The position numbers and the translations under genes were made by a program. This document shows positions 1 to 9,568 of a stretch of 15,374 nucleotides of DNA, in pieces; positions within the stretch are counted from its first letter, which is position 1; every line of letters starts with the position of its first letter. The notes under the pieces were generated by a model. That model had not been told where the DNA came from. It ran no database searches and saw only the letters and a list, made by a program, of their open reading frames with translations. Where the stretch lies: the NCBI GenBank assembly GCA_000697335.1, contig JNEM01015300.1, forward strand, positions 1 through 15,374, in the 5' to 3' direction. The DNA comes from Conidiobolus incongruus B7586. Taxonomy: Eukaryota; Entomophthoromycota; Entomophthoromycetes; Entomophthorales; Conidiobolaceae.

Positions 1-14
1 TATATAATATAAAT

Positions 15-1216
15 TTAATAGTTTTTTTTATTATTAATAACTTTTTGTTATACTTTTAACAAAGATCTAACACTTAAAAAATAGTTTTTTTTATTTATAA
101 CTAAAATTTGATATTTTACAAACTAATTAAATTTTTTTATAGAAATTTTCTTTTTTATAAGCTAGTTTTTTAATTATCTAAAGTAATTATAATCACATAG
201 GTTATAATCTAAAGAGTATACTAGATGTAGTAGTTTTTTCTAGTTATTTTTAATTAGAAAGTTTTTTACAGCTTTAGATTTATGTATTTTATAATTATTA
301 TATAAAATAATAAGTTTTTTCAAATTATATTAAAAATACTAATAAAAATACTTTTATTTAAAAAAATAATATAAAGTTTACTATTAATTAATTTTCCTTT
401 AAAAATTAAATAAAAGTAGTATATACTATTATAATTTATTATAATAATTAATATTCATTTATTAATAAAATATTTATTTAAAGGGATTTATAAAAAGGGT
501 TGATTTAGTTTAATTTAATATCTTGATTTATATTTTAATAAAGGATTATACATAAAGATTTAAAATTCATCAATTATAATTATTTACTGTAAAAGTTTAA
601 GTTTCTAGTAATATTTTAATAAGTTTTATTTAACAATAACTATTTTAACTTTTTTTAAGCTTAAGTTAAATTATAAGGTACCTATTTTATATTTTTATTT
701 ATTAATTTAAGTTTAAACTTTAATATATATAAAATACTTATAAAACAAATATTAAAGTGCTTAGATAATTCTTTAACTGAAATAAAAAGGTACTTTTTAA
801 TATATTTTTTCACTCTATTAATAATTAAAAAAATAATAATTAAAGTTGATTTTTTAAATTTTAGCAAGTTTTAAATAGTTTCTCTTTTAACTTTAAAGTA
901 ATTTACCTAATAATAATTTGTTAATTTAAATAATACTTTATTACCAAAAACTGCTTGTAAATTTTAAATAATTTTAAAGGGTTTATAGTTAAGTTTTACT
1001 AATACTAAATTAAAAAACTTTTAATGATTACTATTTAGTTTAAATATAATTAAATTAAACAACTAATTTCAAAAAGTTAATTTTTTAATTAAAAAAATTA
1101 TTATATATATATATATATTTTAAAAATATATAATCTCCTATTAACTTTATATATATTTATTTATTTCAAACTAATAATATGTTTAAAAAATCAAAAATTA
1201 AAAAATTTCCTATTAT
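15..1216 (-). mobile_element. Decayed mariner (DD34D) DNA transposon, copy 1
   Basis: Read on the minus strand, this encodes a degenerate mariner transposase. In order it shows an N-terminal helix-turn-helix part with a VFG motif (about 940-930), then VKKYIKKYLFISVKELSKHFNI (about 800-745), the linker equivalent of KWVPHELT as NIK-stop-VPYNLT (about 690-660), a first catalytic motif DE followed by FMYNP (about 570-540), a second as YNNYKIHKSKAVKNFL (about 300-260), and a third as VYSLDYNLCDYNYF (about 215-180). The last matches the mariner YSPDLxPCDYxLF signature. The second catalytic Asp is Asn and several Trp or Gln codons are stops, so the element is dead. Candidate terminal inverted repeats begin TAATAG at 16-21 and at 1215-1210 read in reverse. 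The left boundary is uncertain because it lies at the window edge. A TA microsatellite near 1102-1118 is absent from copy 2. Confidence 0.85.
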
Positions 1217-1566
1217 TTTAAATTTAAAGTAATAATAAATTAAAATTAAAATATAAATAATAAGTTTTTAATTATTAATAACTTCCTAGGTTATGAATAA
1301 TAAAGTTCAATATTAAAGATAATTATTTAGCCTTTTAATATAAGTTTTTATAATCTATCTTTAATATTATATTTTTAATTTTAAAATATAAAATATTATA
1401 TATTGAAAATCTTTTGCCATTGGTTATTACTTAGAGATTTTTATGATTAGTTAATATAGAGTATTTTGTATATTATGATAATTTGATAAATGCTCATTGC
1501 TTGAATATAAAATTTAAAATCTTATGATTTTCAGTTATTTTTTTTTGCTGAAATTCCCCTATAAAG

Positions 1567-1571
<5 letters not shown>

Positions 1572-1598
<27 letters not shown>
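1572..1598. repeat. (AT)n microsatellite
   Basis: This is an uninterrupted alternating A/T run of about 27 bases inside AT-rich spacer. It is probably slippage-prone and has no evident function. Confidence 0.85.
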
Positions 1599-1602
<4 letters not shown>

Positions 1603-1711
1603 AATTGATAGATCCTTAGATCATTAATTATTATTTGAAAAAATAAATTTAGAGTGAAATAGTTATGATTTATAAAATATTATCAGATTTAAGTAAAAGA
1701 AATTACTTTTT

Positions 1712-1775
1712 GAACCACTGGATATATTCATGATAATAATACAATCTCTGTATTATACTTAATTATATCCAGTTC
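1712..1775. repeat. Nested inverted repeat (hairpin)
   Basis: The arm CTGGATATA at 1718-1726 is the exact complement of TATATCCAG at 1764-1772. GAA at 1712-1714 also pairs with TTC at 1773-1775 across a small bulge. Inside lies a second hairpin: TAATACA at 1737-1743 pairs with TGTATTA at 1749-1755 around a five-base loop. It could be a small cruciform, a transposon relic or chance in AT-rich DNA. Confidence 0.5.
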
Positions 1776-2030
1776 ATTAATCTTTTGAGAATTGTATAAT
1801 AACAAGATTTAGTGATTTTGATAGGGAAAATTAATTTATTAACAATCAAACTTTTTATATTCAAAAAAAAATATACATATTGTGAAATATATAATTAATT
1901 TCACCAATTTATCAATAATGATATTAAATAATTGTCAAATATATTAATGTATTTAAAAATTCAAATTGGAATTTTAAAAATTTAATGATCTGGTGAAATT
2001 GTTGTGTTTTAAAATATGTTTTCTCAATAA

Positions 2031-2722
2031 AAATGGTTGTTAGAAAAGCACCCATAATACAATTTAGTAAACTATTTATTAATACTGCTCTTTAAGGTAT
2101 CGGGATTGAATATCTTAAAGCTTACTGCTGGGACGCTATAGCAGAATATCCAGAAAAAACTTTCTTCTCTCTTGGTCACTCTTGGGTTTAAATAGTTGAT
2201 TCAGTGAATGATATAGGATTAGGTTAAAATCTAACACAGAACAAATAAAACAAAGAATATCCTTTAATTATGGACTGACAAAGCCAGAGTGAATTAGAAA
2301 TAGTATTGGCTTAACTATCAAATCGAGATGGATGGTTAATTTTGAAATACAGCAAAATATACTAAACAAATCTTTATCAAATTCCTGAATGTTAATTTTT
2401 AATACCATTATTTTAAGATTATATTTCAATGATTTGATTGCACACAATTTAAATTACATAAAACTAAAGAGATTAATATAATTTAAATAAATTTTTTAAA
2501 GGTTATTGGCTAAATTTTCTATTTCAAAACCTGAGGAAATAACTTGAATACTATGAATGGTCAGATACCAAGTAATTAATTTGACTTTTTACATTTTTAA
2601 GATGCAATTAATTAATCAAAATCCAAACTAGTTGATTATGAACTTTCTAAGATTTTAAAACAATGAAATAATATGATATGAAAGAGTTTATTGAATATAA
2701 ATTGAAAAATGAAAATGGTTTA
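2031..2722. other. Less AT-rich island with no intact gene, running into the ChAPs 3' flank
   Basis: From about 2040 to 2400 the sequence contains clearly more G and C than the surrounding spacer. No frame on either strand is open for more than roughly 45 codons. The plus-strand frame starting at the ATG at 2033-2035 gives protein-like stretches such as GIGIEYLKAYCWDAIAEYPE but meets TAA and TGA repeatedly. I recognise no family. It may be a decayed gene, a non-coding transcript or simply less biased spacer. The right part, about 2600-2722, is probably the ChAPs 3' UTR. Confidence 0.35.
2687..2692 (-). terminator. Possible polyadenylation signal of the ChAPs gene
   Basis: AATAAA on the minus strand lies about 30 bases after the ChAPs stop codon. 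A second AATAAA overlaps the tandem TAA TAA stops at 2719-2724. Such hexamers are common by chance in DNA this AT-rich, so the assignment is weak. Confidence 0.3.
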
Positions 2723-5700
2723 TTAAAATTTACATCCTTCCATTTCAAATTTGCTACACCAGTTTAAATATTTAGTTATCACTTTGTCAACTTCAGGAGC
2801 TAAACTCAAAGATTTTATCAAATTTTCAATCTTTAAGAGACCGTGATGACGAATCATGGTTTTGAAGCTGTTGGTGACTGGAGATGGAATCATACACTCG
2901 CTATATGTAGTCTCAAAATGAACAGCTACGCGGATAAGTGCACCAATGGCAAGTTGTAGATCATTTTCTTTAGTATGGACCTCAAGTAAATAAGCCCAAG
3001 ATCTAGGTGAAAATTTATGATGGACACAGTTGGTATAAGCATCTCGTGCTTCCTCCTAAATATGAAAAAATTAAATGTCTATTAAAAATGTTAACAATCG
3101 TGATAAAACATACCAATCGATGTAACCTTAAGCAAAGATCTCCAAGAGCTTCCCATTCAGATCCAGTGTAGCGATAAACTAGACGCTGGGAACGAGTTCC
3201 AGACATCTCAGCTCTCCAAGCAGTAAAAGCTCTAAGATCTTCGTACAGTACCATAAATAAATTATCTAACCAGCGTTCACATAGGCGTTTATTGCCAAAT
3301 GGTTGGCTAGAGCTAGAATTTGTGGAGTTCAAATTAAGAGGTTGTACTTTCACTTGCTTCTTTTCTTTTTTCTCGCTAACAGTGGTGGGTTCTTTTTTGC
3401 TAGAAGGTTCAGGTTGGGCGGCAGCAGGTGTAGGTGAAGCTGATTCAATAATTAGTATCATAACAGATTAAATTAAATCGAATAAACACTTACACTTTTT
3501 GGTTGGTCGGTTAGCTTCTTCATCCTGAGATTCCTGCTTATCTTGAGCTTGATTATTGGATAGATCTTGAATATCTTCTTCCTTAATATCCTCAACAGCA
3601 GTTTGACTGGCTTTATCTTCAGCTGGAACTACAGAATCAGTCTCAATGGCAACAGATTCAAAACCATCATCTTTCTTGGTGTCAGAAATAGGTTCTGCTG
3701 TTGACTCTTTATGATCATCTTTATCGGTATTAGAGGCTTCATTTTCCAAACTAACATCGGCAAGAAGCTCAGTGACTTGTTCTTCAGAGACATTCACATT
3801 ATCGGATTGAGGAGATTTAATAGTATTTTCCTCCTCTTTTTTAGACACCTCTTCAGCCTGAAGTTGAACAGTACTTTCTTCCTTTTGGTCAGCATTGTTA
3901 TTAGGTTCTTTAGTTGATTCTGAGTCAACTTTAGTTTCTGATTTAGATTCTATATCATTGTTTTTTTCATCAGATGCATTATTTTCAGCGGTTCCATCAT
4001 TTGTTTGATATTCAGCAGGTATATCATCATTATCCTGATTTTGAGCATCCATATTGGATCCATCAAATGTAGTTATATTAGGACTAGGCTGATTGTTGTA
4101 TGCTTGAGGCGTTGTAGGATTAGTACTAGATTGTTCCTCTCTGCTCTTTTGAATACGATATTCTTCTTCCATAACGAATGCAGCAGATCTATATCTTAAC
4201 AAGTCGTCCCATCCGACTTTTGAAGCAATTAAAGTTAACATATTATATGCACTGGCAAATGTTCCCTTTAAGGAATTTCCAGGTAAGCGAAAGAGAGCAG
4301 AAGTTGCCGCATCATCTTGCTTAAGTTCGGGCTCAACCATACCAAAAGCCAAAATTGACTCGTGCTTTTCAGGGAAACTAACTCTCGATGGAGGTGGCAT
4401 TCTTGGAACATCTCTCTCAGTATAAGAAAACATGGGACAAGAATTCAAGGTAAGTAAAGCTGCTTTGTAATCTTTTAATTCAATATAAATCTCTGCAAGT
4501 GTGATCCAAGTTCTAAATTCAGAGGGAGCTGAATTGACAGCCTTTTTAGCCAAAATAAGTGCAAGATCAAGTCGATTCTTTGAAAGCAAGAAAGAAGCTT
4601 GTTGACATAGCATATTGAAACTGGAAGGATTTGCCTTCAAACCATCACAGAGGGTTTGAACAGCTTGAAGTTCTTGATCGGTCTTCAAATAACATTCAGA
4701 TAATAACGAATTCATTTCAGGATCTTTATCAGCTAATTTTGTGAAAAAGTTGATACCAGCATGATAATGGTTGGTTTGGTCAAAGTACTTCATCAAAAGA
4801 TCAGTTAAATGATTGTTTACATGTGTAGCAAATTGAGTAGTGGGATCAGTACCCAATTGCCAGCCCTTATGAAAGAGGGATTGCGCAGTTAATAATAAAC
4901 GATTCTCAGCTTCCAAATCAGGGACAATAGTTAGCATTCTCATACCAGGAACTTTATAATTGAGATCGTCAGAGTATGCAAAACTACGAAGAGCTGCAGA
5001 TAAATGAGTTTCAGCCCATGCTTCATCTGTCAAAGGTAATCTAATTGAAAAAATTAGTCAAGATAGAAGCGATAAACTATACCGCTGATTACTTTTCGGC
5101 TTTACTGTTGACCATATAAGCTTCAACACCACCAGGGATCTTTACTTCAACCCTTACATCAACTCTTGAAAAAGCATTATAACAACTTTTTTAAATACAT
5201 CAGTTAAATAAAGTTTAATGATAAAGAAATAAAATAAACTAACCAATAAACACCAGAACGGATTCTCCATTGGGGATTTTTACCAAACCAACCTTGAGGG
5301 TCATCCTATACTTCATTAAAAAATTGAAATAGAATAGATTGAATAATAAAATTACAATATAATATGATAGAGAGTTTAAATAGGCTGCGAGTGATGCAGA
5401 ATTAGAAGCTTCAACGCCTAATACGAAATGATATGATCCAACCTATAAGCTTTAGATTAGGAAATGTAATTAAATAATCAATCAAATATTTACATCTTTA
5501 ATTGCAGGTTTAATATTTGCTTTGATGATGTGACATAAATCAGGTGGTCCCAATTCACGGTAAGTACCTAAAAATTTTTATAAAATTTATTAGCTTTTGA
5601 AATAAAAATAATTGATTAAAATAAGATAAAATTAACTATCAGATTTGAGTTGATTTTAAATCCAAGTGATTACTTACTCAAATTAAGAGTTCTAGCTGAT

Positions 5701-5759
5701 ATAGCTTCTCCTAAATCAGTTTCAAATAACTCAGGTATATCTCTCAAAGTATCACTCAT
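2723..5759 (-). CDS. ChAPs-family exomer cargo adaptor (Chs6/Bch1/Bud7-like), 8 exons
   Basis: This protein of 867 predicted residues belongs to the Chs5p-Arf1p-binding family. In yeast these proteins join Chs5 and Arf1 to form exomer, the trans-Golgi coat that exports chitin synthase Chs3 and similar cargo. I derived the exons by reading the minus strand: 5759-5678, 5567-5494, 5442-5356, 5305-5244, 5185-5093, 5040-3494, 3439-3114 and 3055-2723. Their total is 2604 nt and the frame holds across all seven introns. Recognisable family stretches are the N-terminus MSDTLRDIPELFETDLGEA, RELGPPDLCHIIKANIKP, YNAFSRVDVRVEVKIPGGVE and LTDEAWAETHLSAALRSFAY. Next come TPR-like helical repeats (about residues 205-335), VGWDDLLRYRSAAFVMEEEYR (408-428) and the C-terminal core from KRLCERWLDNLFMVLYEDLR (699 onward). 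Residues about 430-697 are a hydrophilic acidic insert rich in E, D, S, N and Q. The start ATG has A at -3, and the gene ends in tandem TAA codons. The 50-nt intron 3 uses a weaker GTAATT donor and leaves a small SYYI insertion. Confidence 0.93.
3056..3113 (-). other. ChAPs intron 7
   Basis: This 58-bp intron has donor GTATGT and acceptor TTTAG. It falls between codons (phase 0) and joins LCLRLHRL to EEARDAY. Confidence 0.85.
3440..3493 (-). other. ChAPs intron 6
   Basis: This 54-bp intron has donor GTAAGT, a branch-like TACTAAT and acceptor TCAG, in phase 1. It lies inside the disordered insert, joining ...RPTKK to a Ser-Ser-Pro-Thr-Pro stretch. Confidence 0.85.
5041..5092 (-). other. ChAPs intron 5
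   Basis: This 52-bp intron has donor GTAATC, a branch-like TGACTAAT and acceptor ATTAG, in phase 2. It joins NSKAEK to LPLTDEAW. Reading through it would meet TAA at once. Confidence 0.85.
5186..5243 (-). other. ChAPs intron 4
   Basis: This 58-bp intron has donor GTTAGT, a branch-like AACTGAT and an A-rich acceptor ending AAAAAG, in phase 2. The junction gives GVYC-CYNAFSRVDV. I chose this acceptor because the next downstream AGs break the frame or create stops. Confidence 0.7.
5306..5355 (-). other. ChAPs intron 3
   Basis: This 50-bp intron has donor GTAATT and acceptor GTATAG, in phase 0. The donor is weak but is the only one that keeps frame between AAYLNSL and DDPQGWFG. It leaves SYYI at the junction. 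Confidence 0.65.
5443..5493 (-). other. ChAPs intron 2
   Basis: This 51-bp intron has donor GTAAAT, a branch-like CCTAATC and acceptor TATAG, in phase 0. It joins KPAIKD to VGSYHFVLGVEAS. Confidence 0.8.
5568..5677 (-). other. ChAPs intron 1
   Basis: This 110-bp intron is the longest in the gene. It has donor GTAAGT, a branch-like GCTAAT and acceptor TTTTTAG, in phase 1. It joins SARTLNL to STYRELGPPDL. Confidence 0.85.
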
Positions 5760-7458
5760 ATTAATTGATAATATATATATTTATTAACTATATAATATTG
5801 ATATTGAATAATATAATAATATTGTAAATGATATTTTAGGTTTAATATGAGAAAGTGATTGAATCAATTCAATTCAGTTCGTGATAAATATAAATTTAGT
5901 TGTTTAATTTTAATTGGATATCTTAAATTAGAATTTAACTAAAGTTGTTACGTGAATTTTTATATCCATTTGACAAATGAAGAGACTGCTTAATTAAATT
6001 TATAAAATTAATAAATTAATAACTTTTTATCAAATTGATATTATATTATAAAAAGATTTAAAATATGATCAATTATTATTAATAAATTTTATGCTATTAA
6101 TTGAATGATATAGTAGAATATTCGCTCCATTTATATATATGAGTATATTAAAAATATTATCTAAATGTATAGCTCAATGATTGGTAGCAGTAAATCAGTG
6201 ACACTTTAATAATTGGACTACGTACTGAAAATAAATGTATTTACTACTATTATTGAACTGTTCAAACTTTGAATTTAAATATATTTTATTTTAAGTTGAA
6301 GGGAAAAATGTAAACCTTTTTCTATGATATATTGATTAAGAACTTGATAAATCGACTTTAATAATATTTTTGATATATCAATATAATGGTTTATATCATC
6401 ATATAACTCTCTGTAAATATATTTTATCTATTTAAAATAGTCTGATTTATCTGACAAAATCACTCAATCATTATTTATTAAAATGATGTACATTTGCTAA
6501 TAATAAGGATGATATAAACTTTTTTGTAACTAATTATATGTTTTTAGTAATAATTTTTACCTATTATTAAAATGAATGCTTAAAATATCACTATTTTAAC
6601 TGAATTAAAAATACTTTATATAACTCTGTATTATTTTGACCGTTTTATTGTGAAAATTCATGTATTTTTTCAAAAAGTATTAAAATATTGAATATTATTG
6701 AATTAACAATGTATATTAGATATAAAGAAAATACTAATTTAATAAATGGGTAAATTTGAAAGGAAATAAAGTACTTAATAATATCATTATTATAGTTCAA
6801 ATTGATTGAATGATTATTATTTTATATTACCAAAGCTATTGTGATTAGAATAATGAGCGAGATTATATTTCAAATATATAATCCTATTTTAGCTTCGATT
6901 AATATCAGATTTTAATAAAATTTATTTTATATAGAATTTTAGTGACAATTGATTGATGTATATTTTTCACAATATTTGGCTTTGATAATTAACAAATTTT
7001 ACTTGAACTGATCCATTAAATTGGCTAATAACTATTATTTCAATAAATTTCGAATAATTTAATTGATATTATTATTTTGGGAGTATAAGATTATATATAG
7101 TTATTAGTTCATATTTTAAATTTTCTTTAGTCATATCAAAAAATTTTTGAAATAAATTGAAAATTATTTATCTATACAATTAGATTTTAAATTTTGAAAT
7201 ATTTAACTGAATATCCAAAACTTAATGTAACCAAATTTTAAGCGTATATCCAAATAAATCAATTAATATTATACAAATGATGACTTTAAGAATATAATTC
7301 GATGTTGCATCTATCAATTATCTAATCATAAATATAAGGATATAATGCTATATCAATTGTTATTGGATATTAATTCCGTGATATGATATCATTTGAAATT
7401 TTCAAAGCTAAAATACTTATCAATAAAATCAAAAATATTACTCATTTAGTTGAGATGA

Positions 7459-7482
7459 ATAAAATTCTTATTAGAATTTTAT
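7459..7482. repeat. Short perfect inverted repeat
   Basis: ATAAAATTCT and its complement AGAATTTTAT are separated by four bases. Allowing one bulged base, the stem extends by a few more pairs. Arms of this length are expected a few times by chance in such AT-rich DNA. Confidence 0.4.
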
Positions 7483-7655
7483 CATACAGTAATATATTAA
7501 ATATAAATTTCCATGGTATGCTCTTATTAATAACTTGAATTCTATAAACTGTAAGTTGAATTAATTGATTAATTAATTTTATTAACTATTAATAATTATT
7601 TTACACTATGCTACAAGATTATTGATATTAGAAATTTTAAATAATATATATAAAA

Positions 7656-7708
7656 TATCAATATATTAATAAATATTCTAAATATTTATTATATATTTTA
7701 TATTGATA
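7656..7708. repeat. Long imperfect AT palindrome
   Basis: The centre is TAATAAATATT, a CTA loop, then AATATTTATTA, which is 11 perfect pairs. Further pairing out to TATCA and TGATA at the ends needs a six-base bulge, giving about 20 pairs in all. It could extrude as a cruciform. No function is evident. Confidence 0.5.
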
Positions 7709-7758
7709 ATTATCTTAATTTTTTTCAAGATTTTAATCATTTATAGAAAATTTTAATA

Positions 7759-7809
7759 TCTTGAATAGTTATTTAAGATGCTGAAATATATCTGATAAGC
7801 TATTCAAGA
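7759..7809. repeat. Inverted repeat with 31-base spacer
   Basis: TCTTGAATAG at 7759-7768 is the exact complement of CTATTCAAGA at 7800-7809. Weaker complementarity (TTAATAT) continues outward. It lies about 50 bases from the preceding palindrome. Confidence 0.45.
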
Positions 7810-8182
7810 ATTTAATATATTTCTAAAAGATAAAATATATTAACAAAAATAAAAATATATATTACAGATGAGGCTATTTTATGAAATAACTATAATATTT
7901 TTTTCAATATCTCTGCTTCGAATCCTTATTTTTTCAACAAAATCTTTTAGTCACTGAAATATCCCACAATTTGCTGACTAAATTTTACATTTCTACGTTA
8001 AATCCAAAAAGAATGTAAATTGATATATTTGCCGAAGACAATAATATTTTAATGAACTAAGAATATAGATAATTATCTTTATTTTTGTACATTGTTTGAA
8101 AAAAAATTGCCAATATATATTTTCCATATTTTTATTGTTCAATCAGCCCAATCCTAATTAATCATATTAGTTGCACCCACAT

Positions 8183-8270
8183 TTGTAACATTGTCGGTGT
8201 TGACACCAAAAGATATTAACTAATACAAATATAGCAAAATTTTACATGGATCATCCAATCAATGTTACAA
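8183..8270. repeat. 11-bp inverted repeat with 66-base spacer
   Basis: TTGTAACATTG at 8183-8193 pairs with CAATGTTACAA at 8260-8270. A small GGTGT/ACACC palindrome (8196-8207) sits just inside the left arm. It carries more G and C than neighbouring repeats, but the arm length is still within what chance allows. Confidence 0.4.
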
Positions 8271-8472
8271 TAATTAAAGATAACTTCCAAGTGTAAGAAA
8301 ATTCGGCAAACCAGCACCCCAATTATATATCAATATGAGCATTTAAAACTTGAATAAAAATTTTCTCAAAATATTAACCAATCATTAATAGAATAAAAAA
8401 ATAATAAATAAAAATTTAGTGGATATTATCAAAAATTATTAAAATATAATTCTTTAATATTTTATATTAAAA

Positions 8473-8538
<66 letters not shown>
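8473..8538. repeat. (ATT)22 microsatellite
   Basis: Twenty-two uninterrupted ATT units run without an imperfection. The purity suggests recent or ongoing slippage, unlike the older-looking imperfect AT-rich surroundings. Confidence 0.95.
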
Positions 8539-9409
8539 TTTTATTTATTAATAAATTTAAATTTTATTATTAATTGATGATTATTAAAATAAAAATTATT
8601 TTTATAATAACATGATTTTATTTTTAATTTTAATAAATGTTAAAAATTACTCTAAAATCAGTGGCTTTATTATTCATACTACAATATGACTGAAATATTA
8701 TATCATTTTTTAAACATTTGATAGAACAAGTATAGTGTAATTATTTAACATCAATTCGTATCACTGGTTGATAAATAGATGACAGTTATATTTTTTGTGA
8801 ATATTACATGATCTGATTCAAAGTAGTATTAGCTGTACTTGTTATAAAGTATATGACAATAACTTTAATAGTTTTTCTTGTATTTTTTGATAATTGACAA
8901 AATGTACGGAAAATTATCATCATGTGGATCAATTATTTGTACAAGTAACACAATACAACGAGTTGTCCCCCTAATCAAACAATGGAACTGAATTAAATGT
9001 CTTTGTTTTGAAACTAAGTAGAATTAGATCTACAAAATAAGTTCAATGTAAATATGTCCTATTATTGATGGAGTTTAGAAGCTATGGTCTACAATGTAAA
9101 ATATATGGATAATGCGAACTAACAAGTAACTCAATTGAAGCAAAAAGAGCTTAGATTGGCTAAATGTTATTAAGGTTAACTGAACCAAGAACTATTTTAA
9201 CAAATCATTGATTTGTTAAGATATTTCAAATTAAAAATTACAATAAACAATGTAATAAATATTATCTATATTGATAAAATTATTATTGAATCCAAAGTTT
9301 AATGAAAATAAAATAAAAACAATAAAATAATCATGTTAGTATGATATGATGATAGGAATACAAGTGATGATATGAACAATAAGTAGATTTATAGATTCAG
9401 AACGATTCT

Positions 9410-9568
9410 TTGGATTAGGATTAAAAATTAGATAGAGGGAGATAGGGCTAGCTATTAAATGGTTTTGGCTGATGCGCAATTAAAAACGAATATTGGGTGG
9501 AGAAAGGGTTGGTTGGTAATTACATCGTAAAAGGAAATCAATGAGCATTAATAATTAAATAAGATCTA
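9410..9568 (-). other. Probable 3' UTR of the EndoU gene, pyrimidine-rich on the sense strand
   Basis: Directly after the EndoU stop codon the sequence stays less AT-rich for about 150 bases before returning to desert composition. On the minus (sense) strand it carries clear C/T tracts such as CCCTTTCTCCACCC and CTATCTCCCTCTATC. No coding frame continues here. Its position and composition suggest transcribed untranslated sequence, but no clear polyadenylation signal is visible. Confidence 0.4.

Larger units (their letters stand above)
1217..2030. other. AT-rich intergenic spacer
   Basis: I see no gene in this stretch on either strand. It holds an AT dinucleotide run at about 1572-1598 and the hairpin listed separately at 1712-1775. 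The rest is low-complexity A+T sequence. No similarity to the right flank of mariner copy 2 is visible, which supports a transposon end near 1216. Confidence 0.6.
5760..9409. other. AT-rich gene desert
   Basis: No credible coding region is visible on either strand over about 3.6 kb. It contains the short inverted repeats and the ATT microsatellite listed separately, plus slightly less AT-rich patches near 8140-8330 and 8880-9230. The first few hundred bases must include the ChAPs promoter and 5' UTR, but I cannot pick a specific element out of the A+T background. Confidence 0.6.

Noticed and set aside
682-867. A stand-alone 61-residue minus-strand protein
   Set aside because: It is the helix-turn-helix part of the decayed mariner transposase in copy 1, not a separate gene.
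1880-2000. Recurring gtgaaatt/aatttcac words as possible short inverted repeats of a small transposon
   Set aside because: The words are only about eight bases long, their spacing is irregular and their flanks do not match.
3711-4199. Plus-strand frames of 64-68 codons with hydrophobic translations
   Set aside because: They are antisense to the acidic ChAPs insert, whose GAA and GAT codons read as TTC and ATC on the other strand.
6168-6245. tRNA-like A box (TAGCTCAATGATTGGTAG)
   Set aside because: The D stem does not pair properly, no B box resembling GGTTCGAATCC follows at the right distance, and no acceptor stem can be drawn.
8736-9383. A 216-codon frame with no TAG that reads as a protein if TAA is Gln and TGA is Trp; similar frames cover 2033-2722 and 10868-11446, hinting at an altered genetic code
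   Set aside because: The two confident genes end in TAA and TGA and use CAA and TGG inside. TAG is rare in such AT-rich DNA, so TAG-free frames of this length are expected by chance among six frames. Base use by codon position in the 8900-9230 part shows no coding bias.
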